Positions 16,816-26,099 of a DNA stretch of 64,000 nucleotides are shown piece after piece; the first letter of the stretch is position 1, and every line of letters starts with the position of its first letter. The translations under genes were made by a program, and so were the position numbers. The notes under the pieces were generated by a model, which worked only from the letters and a program-made list of their open reading frames with translations, did no database searches and was not told the origin of the DNA. Source of the stretch: Kitasatospora phosalacinea (GTDB lineage Bacteria; Actinomycetota; Actinomycetes; Streptomycetales; Streptomycetaceae); assembly GCF_000716545.1 (NCBI RefSeq), contig NZ_JNWZ01000031.1, positions 1-64,000 of the forward strand. Reading direction: 5' to 3'.

Positions 16816-16995
16816 TGTAGCCATCGGCCGTTCCCGTCGTCGGTGCCGCCAACTCCCGTGCCACGTCCGGGAGAATGGACTCACCGCCCCCCGACGGACC
16901 GACGGACCTCCCCGTCGGCGGATCCGCACGTCCGCACGTCCGCGCGTCCGCGACCCGGGTGGTGCGGCACGCCGTCTCTCGAACGAGGAGCACTC

Positions 16996-18411
16996 ATGGC
17001 TACGCAGGCCGGCGTCCAGCCCGCCGTCACCCCGACCGGGTCCGGAGGCCCCCCGCGCGCCCTGCTGATCGGGCTCTCGCTCGGCTACTTCATGGTGCTG
17101 CTGGACATGACCGTCGTCTCGGTCGCCCTCCCGGCGATGGCCGACCACCTCGACGTCGGCCTCAGCGGCCTCCAGTGGGTCACCAACGGCTACACCGTCA
17201 CCTTCGCCGCCCTGCTGCTCACCGCCGGCTGGCTCTCGGACCGCTTCGGCGGCCGCCGGGTCTTCCTCTGGGGCCTGGCCGCGTTCGGGGCGCTGTCCGG
17301 CGTCTCCGCGCTGGCGACCACCCTGCCGGTGCTGGTCGCGCTGCGGCTGGCGCTGGGCGCGGCGGGGGCGCTGCTGCTCCCGTCCTCGCTCGCGGTGATC
17401 ACCAACGCGTACCCCGACCCCGCGCCGCGGGCCCGCGCGGTGGGCTCCTGGGCGGCCATCACCGGCGCCGCGCTGGCGGCCGGGCCGGTGGTCGGCGGCG
17501 TGCTGACCGACACCGTCGGCTGGCGCGCGATCTTCCTGATCAACGTCCCGCCGGCGCTGGCCGGCCTGCTGATCACCGCCAGACTGGCTCCCGAGACCGC
17601 CCGCAAGCAGCGCGGCGGACTCGACCTGGCCGGCCAGCTCAGCTCCGTCCTCGCGCTCGCCGCCCTGGTGTACGCGCTGATCGAGGGCCCGGACCTCGGC
17701 TGGGGCGCCGCCGAGGTCCTGACCGCCCTCGTGCTCGCCGCACTCGCTTCGGCCGCCTTCCTGGTGGCCGAGGCGCGGGCCGGCGACGCGGCGATGGTCC
17801 CGCTGCGGATGTTCCGCAGCCCCGGCTTCTCCCCGGCGGTCGGCGCGGGCCTGCTCGCCAACTTCGGCCTCTCCGGCCTGCTGTTCGTCCTGTCGCTGTT
17901 CTTCCAGGAGGGCCGGGACTACTCGCCGGCCGTCACCGGCCTGGTCTTCCTGGCGCTGACCCTGCCCACCGCGTTCAACCCGGTCTACACCGGCCGCCTG
18001 GTCGGCCGGACCGGACCGCGCGGGCCCGCCACCCTCGGCTTCCTCCTGATGGGCACCGGCGCGCTGGTCCAGGCGCCGTTCACCGGCGGCTCGGCGCTCG
18101 CCCTGGCCGCGACCCTGACCGGCCTGCTGGCCTTCGGCTTCGGCGTCTCCTTCACCCTGCCCGCGCTGGTCGCCGGCACGGCGGGCGCCGTTCCCGCCGA
18201 GTTCGCCGGTACGGGCGCCGGCGTCCTCAACTCGGCCCGCCAGGTCGGCGCCTCGCTCGGCGTCGCCGTCCTCGGCCTCGTCCTCGACCTGTCCCCGTCC
18301 AGCGCCGAGGGCACCCGCTGGGCGCTGGTCACGAGCGGAGCGGTCCTGCTGCTGGGGGCCGTGGTCACCTCCACCGGACTGCGCGGGAAGGCACCCGCCG
18401 CCGGGTCCTGA
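16996..18411 (+). CDS. MFS drug-resistance transporter (EmrB/QacA, DHA2-like)
   Basis: A 471-residue proton-driven exporter with about 14 predicted membrane spans. Motif D1 is LLDMTVVSVALPAM, motif A is GWLSDRFGGRRVFL, and motif C is AAITGAALAAGPVVGGVL. ATG 16996 has GAGGAG six bases upstream. It is divergent from the LysR gene, its likely regulator. Efflux of small toxic compounds is the family role; the substrate is unknown. Confidence 0.93.
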   Translation: MATQAGVQPAVTPTGSGGPPRALLIGLSLGYFMVLLDMTVVSVALPAMADHLDVGLSGLQWVTNGYTVTFAALLLTAGWLSDRFGGRRVFLWGLAAFGALSGVSALATTLPVLVALRLALGAAGALLLPSSLAVITNAYPDPAPRARAVGSWAAITGAALAAGPVVGGVLTDTVGWRAIFLINVPPALAGLLITARLAPETARKQRGGLDLAGQLSSVLALAALVYALIEGPDLGWGAAEVLTALVLAALASAAFLVAEARAGDAAMVPLRMFRSPGFSPAVGAGLLANFGLSGLLFVLSLFFQEGRDYSPAVTGLVFLALTLPTAFNPVYTGRLVGRTGPRGPATLGFLLMGTGALVQAPFTGGSALALAATLTGLLAFGFGVSFTLPALVAGTAGAVPAEFAGTGAGVLNSARQVGASLGVAVLGLVLDLSPSSAEGTRWALVTSGAVLLLGAVVTSTGLRGKAPAAGS

Positions 18412-18436
18412 CCATCCCCCCGCCCGGGGCGGCCAC

Positions 18437-18771
18437 GCGCTGGACGGCTTCGACTCCGTCCTGATCGCGCTCGTGCTCACCGAGGTCGGGGCCGAGTTCG
18501 CCCCCGACGCCGTGCGGGCCGCCTCACCGGTCCCCGCTGCGTCCGTCAGCCGCCGGCTCGGCGGCGTGCTGCTCGGCGCGCTCGGCGACCGCCACGGCCA
18601 CCGGACCGCGATGACCGCCGGCACCCTGCTGTTCTCCCTCGGCACCCCGGCCCGCGGCCCCGCCCGGGGCTACGGCACGCTGCACGCCGCCCGGCTGGTG
18701 GCCGGCCTCGGCACGGCGGGGGAGTGCAGCGCCAGCGCCACCTACGCGATGGAGCGCCGGCCGGAGCGGGC
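18437..18771 (+). pseudogene. N-terminal remnant of an MFS sugar/organic-acid transporter
   Basis: The reading frame carries LDGFDSVLIALVLTEV, SRRLGGVLLGALGDRHGHR, then ARLVAGLGTAGECSASATYA. These are the first four spans and motif A of a sialate/lactate-type major facilitator. The protein breaks off after about 110 residues, with no start codon in good context, and the frame then changes into an unrelated fragment. Confidence 0.8.
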
Positions 18772-18861
18772 GCGCTGCGGGTCTACGAGTTCAACGGCCA
18801 CGAGGGCGGCGGCGAAGTCCACCTGGCGGCGAAGCCGGCCTGGCTGCGCGAGCGGATCGGC
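18772..18861 (+). pseudogene. C-terminal remnant of an acetylxylan esterase-like gene
   Basis: After a frame change at about 18772 the text ALRVYEFNGHEGGGEVHL then KPAWLRERI matches the end of AXE1/cephalosporin-C deacetylase enzymes, including the catalytic His in the NGHEGG motif. Only about 30 residues remain. It is fused by deletion to the MFS remnant. Confidence 0.65.
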
Positions 18862-19127
18862 CGACCGGGGCGCACCGGCCGGCGGGAGAGCCCTTCGCGC
18901 GAAACCGCCCGCACCCGTGGGACCGGTGGGCTACGTTGGGTGGCCATGACGACCGGGACGGCCTCGCGCCACGCACGAATCGGTGACCCGGCGCTCCGCT
19001 GAGCGCCGGACGGGTCCTTGCCGACCCGCTGTCCGGGGCGGGGCCGCGCACCGCGGCGCGGGCCCCTCCTCCGTCGTGTCCGACCCCAGGAGCCAGGAAC
19101 AGGTCAGACCGACGACAGGAGACACCC

Positions 19128-19859
19128 TTGCCCATCGAGACCCTGCACGTCCCCACCCCGGACGGCCCGGCCGACGCGATCGCCGCCTTCCCCGACGGCG
19201 GCGGACGGCACCCCGGCGTGCTGATGTACCCGGACGGGTTCGGCATCCGGCCCGCGCTGCGGGAGCTGGCCGCCGAACTGGCCGGGCACGGCTACAGCGT
19301 GCTGGTGCCGAACGTCTTCCACCGGCACGGCCCGACCCCGCTGCTCGACCTGCCCGAGCGCATCGACCAGGAGTCCCGGACCGCGATCTTCGCCCGGCTG
19401 ATGCCGATGATCGAGGCGCACACCACCGCGCTCGTCCGGCGCGACGCCGTGGCCTACCTCGACTTCCTCACCGCCCGGCCGGAGACCGCCCCGGGACCGG
19501 TCGGAGTGACCGGCTACTGCATCGGCGGCCTGTACGCGGTGCACACCGCCGCGGCCCACCCCGGCCGGGTGACCGCCCTCGCCGCGTTCCACGCCCCGGT
19601 GGGCGCCGCCGGCCCGGAGAGCTTCCGCCGGATCACCGCCCGGGCCCACTTCGGCCACGCCGCCAGCGACCTGACGCCCGGGCAGTTCGAGGAGCTCGGC
19701 CGGGAACTGGACGCCGCCGGGGTCGACCACGAGTCCGAGATCTACCCCGGCACCGTCCACGGCTTCACCATGCCCGACACCGACGCCTTCGCCCCCGCCG
19801 GGCTCCGCCGCCACTGGGACCGCCTGCTCCCGCTGCTCGGCACCACCCTCACCGGCTGA
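19128..19859 (+). CDS. Dienelactone hydrolase family protein
   Basis: A 243-residue alpha/beta hydrolase of the DLH family. The nucleophile Cys lies in GVTGYCIGGLYA and the catalytic His in YPGTVHGFTMPD; the oxyanion region is PGVLMYPDGFGIRP. The start is TTG 19128, chosen because AGGAG lies seven bases upstream and the conserved N-terminus follows. Family members open dienelactones or cleave small esters. Its 3' end overlaps a convergent gene by 11 bp. Confidence 0.9.
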   Translation: MPIETLHVPTPDGPADAIAAFPDGGGRHPGVLMYPDGFGIRPALRELAAELAGHGYSVLVPNVFHRHGPTPLLDLPERIDQESRTAIFARLMPMIEAHTTALVRRDAVAYLDFLTARPETAPGPVGVTGYCIGGLYAVHTAAAHPGRVTALAAFHAPVGAAGPESFRRITARAHFGHAASDLTPGQFEELGRELDAAGVDHESEIYPGTVHGFTMPDTDAFAPAGLRRHWDRLLPLLGTTLTG

Positions 19860-20574
19860 GCACGGCGTTCCCCGGGGCGGGCCGCCGCTGCCAGCGGGCC
19901 CGGTGGAAGATCGGGTCGGCGGCGACCACGCACAGCGCGTGCATCGGGTCGTCGGTGCGCTCCGGGTCGAAGAAGCCGACCCAGTCGTTCCGGTGGCTCT
20001 CGCCGCGGCGGTGGATCTCGCGGTCGCCGGCGACGGACTCCCCGGCCTCGGTGAGCAAGTCGCCCATCCAGAAGAGGATTTCGGGCCGGGCCAGGACGAA
20101 GGACGTTCCGGCGTGTTCGGCGAACCGGGCCGGGTGGCGGTCGGCGCGGCGCCGGACCGCGTCGGGGCGCTCGGTCGGACGCGGCGCCGGGGCGGTCACC
20201 GTCAGCGGGGTGCCGCCCCGGTACGGGCCGCGGCGCAGGGCGGTCCAGTCGGAGGGGCGCAGGCCGGTGTCCGCACGGGCCACCAGCAGCGGCGTCGTGC
20301 GGGCGTCCACCGGCCCGGGGCCCGGCGGGGCCGGGACGTGCAGGGCGCTGTGCGGGCTGGTCGCGGCCAGCCGGAACAGGGCGCCCAGGCGCAGCAGGTC
20401 GGCCCGGCTCGCGTACAGGAACGCCACCCGGTGGTCGGGCGGGTGGAAGAAGGTGTCGCGGAGCATCGGCCCGGTGTCCAGCACCCGGCTCAGCCGCGCC
20501 CCGGCGGCCACCGGCCGGCTGGTCACCCGCAGCCGCATCCGCCTGTGGTCACCCGTGCCGCCGCCGTCCGTCAT
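19849..20574 (-). CDS. Hypothetical protein
   Basis: A 241-residue soluble protein I do not recognise. It has ordinary hydrophobic core segments (HRVAFLYASRADLLRLGALF, FVLARPEILFWMGDLLTE) and a charged C-terminus ending in a GFFDPERTDD-containing region. The start is uncertain: ATG 20572-20574 is chosen, and ATG at 20536-20538 is an alternative with an AGGCGG upstream. It overlaps the convergent dienelactone hydrolase by 11 bp. Confidence 0.6.
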   Translation of the reverse strand: MTDGGGTGDHRRMRLRVTSRPVAAGARLSRVLDTGPMLRDTFFHPPDHRVAFLYASRADLLRLGALFRLAATSPHSALHVPAPPGPGPVDARTTPLLVARADTGLRPSDWTALRRGPYRGGTPLTVTAPAPRPTERPDAVRRRADRHPARFAEHAGTSFVLARPEILFWMGDLLTEAGESVAGDREIHRRGESHRNDWVGFFDPERTDDPMHALCVVAADPIFHRARWQRRPAPGNAVLSR

Positions 20575-20633
20575 GCGCCGAGTACAGCACGCGCACCCCC
20601 GCCCTTCCACCCGGTTCCGGAGGCGGACGCGAC

Positions 20634-20678
20634 GGAGCCCGGGCCGCCTCCCCACGAGACACGGGCGGCCCGGGCTCC
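20634..20678 (-). terminator. Strong hairpin downstream of the GH74 gene
   Basis: A perfect 15-bp stem, GGAGCCCGGGCCGCC at 20634-20648 with its inverse at 20664-20678, around a 15-base loop. It is 68 bp beyond the GH74 stop codon. Confidence 0.8.
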
Positions 20679-20745
20679 GCTGGTGCCGCCGCCCCCGACC
20701 GGCCCCGGACGGAATCCGGGCGGGGGCGGCGGGTCCGTCACCGCG

Positions 20746-23574
20746 TCAGCCGGTCTTCACGCTGCACGCGGTGCCGTTCAGGGTGAACGCGGTCGGGGCG
20801 GTGTTCGCGCCGCTCCACGTGCCGTTGAAGCCGAAGGAGACCGAACTCCCGGCGGCGATGGTCTTGTTGTAGCCCACGTCGGTGACGGTGACCTGCGAGC
20901 CGCTCTGGGTGACGTTGCCGTTCCACAGCGAGGTGACGGTCTGTCCGCTCGGGAAGGCCCACTTCACCGTCCAGCCGTTGACCGCCGTGGTGCCCTTGTT
21001 GGCCACCGTCACGTTGGCGCCGAAGCCGCCGCCCCACTGGCTGGACACCGCGTAGGTGACCTCGCAGGAGGAAGAGGTGCCGCCGCTCGGGGAGGACGAG
21101 GGGGAGGACGAGGCGGAGGGGGAGGGCGAGGACGAGGCGGACGCCGACGGGGACGGGGAGGAGGACGGCGAGGCCGAGGTGGAGGTGGAGGCGCTCGGGG
21201 AGGGCGAGACGCCGCCCGCCGTGTCGCCGTACACGATGCCGCGGCCGTTGGTGCCGACGTAGACCCGGCCGTAGATCCGCGGGTCGCCGGTGATCGCGCC
21301 GCCGGTCCAACCCCACTGGTGGGCATCGTCGTTGATCCGGACCCAGCTGGCGCCCGCGTCGTCCGAGCGGTACAGGCCGCGCACGCCGCCGATCTTCGCC
21401 GAGGTGTACATCGCCGGGTAGGTCTTGCCGGGGGCGGCCTTGCCGAAGCCGATGTTGTCGGCCTGGTCGACGCCGCTCCGCTTGGTGAAGGTCGCGCCGC
21501 CGTCGGTGGAGTGCCACAGGCCGTAGCTGGTGGTGGCGGTGCCGCCGGCCAGCCAGACGTCGCCCTTGGCGCCGGGGACGGCCTTGAAGCGCACCGACTC
21601 GGTGGGCAGGCCGCTCGCCTTGGCGGTGAAGGTGGCGCCCGCGTCGGTGGAGACGTAGAAGGTGCCGCCGGACCAACCGTAGAAGGTCTTCGGGTCGACC
21701 CGGTCGGCCTGGACGCTCGCGCCCGCCGGGATGCCGGCGGCCGCCGTCCAGGAGTTGCCCGTCCCGGAGGAGCGGTACACGCCGGCGCCCTTCGGGCTCC
21801 ACACCGTGGCCGAGCCGTCGGCGGAGATCGCGACCTGCCCGCCGCCGGTCACCCCGCTCGGCTCGGCGGAGGCGGCGAACCAGTTGGCGCCGCCGTCCGT
21901 CGAGTAGCCGATGTGCTTCTCGGTGGAACCGGACGCCGTGTCACCGACCCGCACCATGGTGGACGGCGCGGACTCCGCGAAGTCCATCGAGGTGCCGGAG
22001 GTCAGGTTCGGCTGGGAGAAGATCTTCGCCGGGACCTTCGTCAGGTCGTCGTGCCTGAACCCGCCGAGGTCGCCCAGCGAACTGAGCAGCGGCGCGCCGG
22101 TGGAGGGCGAGATCAGGTCGTTGACCGCGGTCTCCTCCAGGCCCTTGACCACCGGGGTGATGGTGGGCTTGGCGCCCTTGTCGAAGTTGGTCAGGTTCGA
22201 GGAGCCGTACAGCGTCGCGCCGGTGCCGTACATCATCCGGTCCGAGTCGAACGGGTCGATCTCCAGCGACTCGGTCATCCAGCCGAGCTTCGGGGACTCC
22301 TCGGGCGCGGAGACGTTCGCGTTGAAGGTCAGCCACGGCACCGAGGAGATGTCCAGGCTGTACTGGTCGGCCCGGGTCGGGTACCCGTTGTACGACCAGA
22401 ACGGCTTCCAGGTCGCGCCCGAGTCGGTCGAGCGCCAGATCTGGGTGTCCGGCCACCACGAGCTGTAGCCCGTCACCATCAGCACGTTCGGGTGCCGGCG
22501 GTCGATGGTCAGGCCCGAGTAGCCGAAGAAGTTGTTGGCGCTGTCCGAGGACGGCACCGGGCTGACGTTCGTCCAACCGCCGGTGCCGGTCGCGTACTTC
22601 CACACGTCGCCGTGCGCGCCGTCGTACGGGCCGCCGGTGTCCGAGTACGAGACGAACAGGTTGCCGGACGCGTCCAGGACGGCCTTGTGCGGGATGAAAC
22701 CGGTCGGCTGGCCGCCGATCCTGGTCCAGGTCGAGCCGCCGTCGTCCGAGCGGTAGACGCTGTTCTGCTTGTCCGCGACGCCGACGAACACCGTCTTGGT
22801 GACGCCGTTGACGGTGCCGCTGCCCTGGTCGAACACCTCCCACAGCACGCCCAGCGGGTCGCTCTGGTAGCCGGAGCTGTCGGACGGGTCCGGCGCGTAC
22901 GTGCCGGTCACCGGGAACGCCGTCACCTGCGACCAGGTCACGCCGTAGTCCGTGCTGCGCCACAGGCCCTTGCCGCTCGGGGCGCCGAACCAGAGCACCG
23001 CGCTGTTGTTCGGGTCGATGGTCAGCCGCTCGCCCATGCCGCGGCCCGGCATGTTGCCGCCGACCTTGAACGGCAGGGTGGTGCGCTGCCAGGTCCTGCC
23101 CTGGTCGGTGGAGCGCAGGATGGCGCCGTTCGCCGGGTCCCAGCCGTTGGTGTAGGTGCCCGCCGCGAGGTACACCCGGTTCGGGTTCCTGGCGTCGGTG
23201 GCGATGCTGGCCACGCCGGTCAGGCCCCAGTCGTCCCAGCCCAGCGAGTCCAGCAGCGGGATCCACTGCTTGGTGGCCGGGTCCTGCCGGTACGCGCCGC
23301 CGATGTCGGTGCGGGCGTACACCAGGCCCTGCTGCCCCTGGTTGAAGACGATGCCCGGGATGAACCCGCCGCCGCCGATCTGCACGTTGTTCCAGGTGTA
23401 CGGCTGGCTGGCCGCGGTGGCCGACTCGGCGGCGCTGGCGGACAGCTGGGGCAGCGCCGCGGTCGCCACGCAGGCGGCGAGGGCGGCCGCGGCGGCCACC
23501 GTCGCCAGCACCGGCCGGCGTCCGCGCGCCGGGGGCCGCGAGGCGGCCCGGCGCTCCAGGGGCACAGGGGTCAT
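20746..23574 (-). CDS. Secreted GH74 xyloglucanase with CBM2
   Basis: A 942-residue exported glycoside hydrolase. The signal peptide is about 1-48 (RRP, a long Ala/Val core, ASA cleavage). The GH74 tandem seven-bladed propeller runs from about 55 to 780. Its first catalytic Asp is D90 in YARTDIGGAYRQ, and the second acid lies in the LEIDPFDSDRMMYGTGA block near residue 450. A Ser/Pro/Thr linker of about 50 residues leads to a CBM2 cellulose-binding module (CEVTYAVSSQWGGGFGANVT, then NGWTVKWAF, ending in a paired Cys). Expected activity: endo-xyloglucanase or oligoxyloglucan hydrolase. ATG 23574 has AGGAGA upstream. Four phased TTCGACAG boxes lie in its promoter, and a LacI regulator is 2.5 kb away. 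Confidence 0.95.
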   Translation of the reverse strand: MTPVPLERRAASRPPARGRRPVLATVAAAAALAACVATAALPQLSASAAESATAASQPYTWNNVQIGGGGFIPGIVFNQGQQGLVYARTDIGGAYRQDPATKQWIPLLDSLGWDDWGLTGVASIATDARNPNRVYLAAGTYTNGWDPANGAILRSTDQGRTWQRTTLPFKVGGNMPGRGMGERLTIDPNNSAVLWFGAPSGKGLWRSTDYGVTWSQVTAFPVTGTYAPDPSDSSGYQSDPLGVLWEVFDQGSGTVNGVTKTVFVGVADKQNSVYRSDDGGSTWTRIGGQPTGFIPHKAVLDASGNLFVSYSDTGGPYDGAHGDVWKYATGTGGWTNVSPVPSSDSANNFFGYSGLTIDRRHPNVLMVTGYSSWWPDTQIWRSTDSGATWKPFWSYNGYPTRADQYSLDISSVPWLTFNANVSAPEESPKLGWMTESLEIDPFDSDRMMYGTGATLYGSSNLTNFDKGAKPTITPVVKGLEETAVNDLISPSTGAPLLSSLGDLGGFRHDDLTKVPAKIFSQPNLTSGTSMDFAESAPSTMVRVGDTASGSTEKHIGYSTDGGANWFAASAEPSGVTGGGQVAISADGSATVWSPKGAGVYRSSGTGNSWTAAAGIPAGASVQADRVDPKTFYGWSGGTFYVSTDAGATFTAKASGLPTESVRFKAVPGAKGDVWLAGGTATTSYGLWHSTDGGATFTKRSGVDQADNIGFGKAAPGKTYPAMYTSAKIGGVRGLYRSDDAGASWVRINDDAHQWGWTGGAITGDPRIYGRVYVGTNGRGIVYGDTAGGVSPSPSASTSTSASPSSSPSPSASASSSPSPSASSSPSSSPSGGTSSSCEVTYAVSSQWGGGFGANVTVANKGTTAVNGWTVKWAFPSGQTVTSLWNGNVTQSGSQVTVTDVGYNKTIAAGSSVSFGFNGTWSGANTAPTAFTLNGTACSVKTG

Positions 23575-23938
23575 GGGGAAGTCTCCTAGGTCACGGGTGG
23601 GTGACCAGAAAACCGGCCCGGTCCACCCGTCCGACAACGACCCCGTTCCGGACGTGCGCAAAGTCGCAGGTCAGTGACGCGTCCCCGGCGAAACTTACAT
23701 CGCCGGACGGCCCGGACGGCGCTCCCGCCACGGTTCCCGACGCCCCGTCGGAGCACCCCCGCGGCCCGCGTTCGACAGATATTCGACAGCTCTTTCGCCT
23801 GCGTGCGACCCGCGCGGCGGCCCGGTCCGACGCCCCGCCGGGGCCTGTTCGACAGTCGTTCGACAGTCTTGTACCAGTGGCCGCCGCCCGGTGCGAACCG
23901 GCCCGGACGGCGGTGTCCGGCCCGGCCCGGCCCGGTGG
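23575..23938 (-). promoter_or_regulatory. GH74 promoter region with phased TTCGACAG boxes
   Basis: This 364-bp gap has no gene. TTCGACAG occurs at 23771, 23782, 23848 and 23859. Each pair is spaced exactly 11 bp start to start, and the pairs are 77 bp apart, so all four lie on the same helical face. Read toward the gene the unit is CTGTCGAA-N3-CTGTCGAA. The stretch CGAAACTTAC near 23689 resembles half of the CGAAA-N-TTTCG element described upstream of actinomycete xylanase genes. Confidence 0.6.
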
Positions 23939-25903
23939 TCAGCCGAACCGGCGACCGGTGAAGCGGCGGACCAGCTCCGGCAGCAGCACCACGTTGGGGA
24001 GGTCCAGCGACGCCATCAGGGTGGACCGTTCGCTCCCGGCCCGGTACAGCGACACGTAGCCGCCCGTCGTCCGCATCCCGCGCACGTCGTCCCACGCCAG
24101 CGACAACCCGTACTCCCCTTCGCCGCGGGCCCCCTCCCGGTCCAGCCGCAGCCCGCCGATCAGCACTTCCTCCCCGGCCCCGACCCGCTCCGTGACGTCG
24201 GCCAGCAGCCTCGGCTCCACGTACTGCCGCGCCAGCTCGACCAGGGTCCGCCACTCCTCCGGCGGTTCGGCCATCTTCCCGCGCGCGGTGAACACCAACC
24301 GGCCCGGGGACTCCGGCCCCTCCCACCCGTACGGATCGAAGACCGGCCCGCGCGGGTCCGCCGTCCCGAGCCCGAACCCGTACATGGTGCTGTGCACGTC
24401 CGGCAGGAAGCGGCGCGGGGCGACGTCCCGGCGCATCAGGTAGCGCACCCAGTCGACCTCGTCGAAGGCCAGCACGTTCCCGCCGAGGACGAGGTGCCGG
24501 GTGTCCGCGTACAGCCGCCGTCCGGCGTGCGTGGACTCCAGGACGGGCGGCGAAGGCGCGGGCGGCGAAGGCGCGGGCGCGGACACCGGCTTCGGCGCGG
24601 GCGCGGGCGCGGGCGCGGGCCTCGGGGCGGGCGCGGGCGCGGGCCTCGGGGCGGGCGCGGGCTTCGGGGCGGGCGCGGGCTTCGGGGCGGGCGCGGGCTT
24701 CGGGGCGGGCGCGGGTGCGCGCTCCGGGGCGTTCCCGAGGTCGGCGGCGTCGGGCAGGTGGAGGGTCAGCCAGGCCGGGACGGTGGGGCGCGGGTAGGCG
24801 AGCAGGTCCTCGCGGTAGTACGCGGCGGGCAGCAACTGGTCGGCGGGCAGCGGGTCGTCCGCGTAGTCGTAGTCGGTCAGCACGCCGGCGCCGCCCGGCC
24901 TGGTGTCGGCCGCCACGACCAGCCGGTACCAGGGCCCGGCGGGCATCCGGGCGGCCAGGTGGCGCTGGCGGCGCACCAGGACGGCCAGGCTCTCCGGGAC
25001 GCGCACGGCCGTCTCCCGCCCGCCGTGCCGGAAGCTCACCTGCGCGACCTCGGCGCCGACGGTGCAGGAGAAGACCGCGGTGAAGCCGTCCCAGCCCTGC
25101 GGCCCGAGCAGGGACAGCTGCTGCACGATCGGGTCGACCAGCCCGGCGGCCCGGGCGGCGACCACCTCCGGGGGCGTGTCGTCCACGACGGTGAAGGAGG
25201 CGACGGGAGGCGTCCCGCCGGCCCGCGCGGCCCGGTCGAAGGCGGCGGCGAAGTCGGCCGTGAACGCCTCCCCGGCCGGCCGCCGGCGGACGAACACCTC
25301 CTCGGCGCGGAAGCGCTCGCGCAGCACGTCCGGCGGCAGCGCGGTGGTGGCCTCCCGGACCCGCCCCAGGTCGCCGACCAGGAACACCGGGGCGCCCACC
25401 GTCAGGGACCCCAGGAACGCCGTCGGGTCGCTGTCGTCCGCCTCCACCGGCGCGTACACGTACCAGCCGCCGGGGAAGCGCTCCGCCGCCAGGGCGTCCA
25501 CCGGCAGGTCCGCGCCGCTCGCCGCGACCCGCTCGGCCACCAGCCGCAGCGCCTCGGCCCGGCCCAGCTCCCCGCGCGGGCCCGGCGCCGGGGCCCCGGC
25601 CAGCGGGTGGTCCGGGTCGTCCCGCCCCGGACCGGGGTAGTGGTGCAGCAGCTCGAACCAGAGCACCGTCTCGTACGCGGCCTCCTCGGTGGCCCCGTCG
25701 CACAGGACGTGCCAGCGGTCCCCGCCGTCGCGGCCGAACGCCGTGTGCCCCCGCTCGTGGCGCACCAGCACGTACCCGGCCCGGTGCCCGTCGCCGAACG
25801 CGCCGATCCGGGCCAGGTCGGGCGGGACGGTGTCGACCCGGCGGCCGTGCTCCGCGCCCTTGACGTCCATCGCGGTCAACTCGTAGCGGGCCACCGGCGG
25901 CAC
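23939..25903 (-). CDS. Multidomain protein with Imm35-like and YezG-like immunity regions
   Basis: A 654-residue soluble protein with no family name I can assign with certainty. An N-terminal region (1-110) is followed by a segment (113-200) that looks like the YrhB/Imm35 immunity fold: GGWYVYAP, then LTVGAPVFLVGDLGRV and a PPDVL end. Residues 255-385 resemble the YezG/DUF600 immunity family: GWDGFTAVF, then VLTDYDYADDPL, YYREDLLAYPRPTVPAWL. A long Ala-Pro-Lys/Arg linker (394-453) leads to a C-terminal domain (455-654) whose GLSLAWDDVRGMRT segment looks PH-like. No toxin is adjacent. If the domain readings hold, this is a polyimmunity-type protein; otherwise it is an uncharacterised actinomycete protein. 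Confidence 0.55.
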   Translation of the reverse strand: MPPVARYELTAMDVKGAEHGRRVDTVPPDLARIGAFGDGHRAGYVLVRHERGHTAFGRDGGDRWHVLCDGATEEAAYETVLWFELLHHYPGPGRDDPDHPLAGAPAPGPRGELGRAEALRLVAERVAASGADLPVDALAAERFPGGWYVYAPVEADDSDPTAFLGSLTVGAPVFLVGDLGRVREATTALPPDVLRERFRAEEVFVRRRPAGEAFTADFAAAFDRAARAGGTPPVASFTVVDDTPPEVVAARAAGLVDPIVQQLSLLGPQGWDGFTAVFSCTVGAEVAQVSFRHGGRETAVRVPESLAVLVRRQRHLAARMPAGPWYRLVVAADTRPGGAGVLTDYDYADDPLPADQLLPAAYYREDLLAYPRPTVPAWLTLHLPDAADLGNAPERAPAPAPKPAPAPKPAPAPKPAPAPRPAPAPAPRPAPAPAPAPKPVSAPAPSPPAPSPPVLESTHAGRRLYADTRHLVLGGNVLAFDEVDWVRYLMRRDVAPRRFLPDVHSTMYGFGLGTADPRGPVFDPYGWEGPESPGRLVFTARGKMAEPPEEWRTLVELARQYVEPRLLADVTERVGAGEEVLIGGLRLDREGARGEGEYGLSLAWDDVRGMRTTGGYVSLYRAGSERSTLMASLDLPNVVLLPELVRRFTGRRFG

Positions 25904-26041
25904 TCCCTCCGACCAGCCCCGCCCGCTCCGGCGCGAACGGGGGCAGTGGCCAACGACCCTAACCGATCACCGGACCGTCCGGGCGGCCTCCACCGAACCT
26001 CCAACCGGCTGCCCGGAAAAGCGAGTTGGCGCCGCATCGCA

Positions 26042-26089
26042 CCCCGCCCCCGCCCCGCGGTCGACATCGGCCGCGGGGCGGGGGCGGGG
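26042..26089 (-). terminator. 19-bp perfect hairpin after the LacI gene
   Basis: CCCCGCCCCCGCCCCGCGG at 26042-26060 pairs perfectly with 26071-26089 around a 10-base loop, 11 bp past the LacI stop codon. Confidence 0.85.
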
Positions 26090-26099
26090 CGCGGGCCCG

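Noticed and set aside
14743..18645. Very long opposite-strand open frame (about 1300 codons)
   Set aside because: It lies antisense to recognisable genes (luciferase-like protein, MFS exporter) or out of frame with the same-strand LysR gene, and its translation is Arg/Gly/Ala/Glu-rich low-complexity text. It is a GC-skew shadow.
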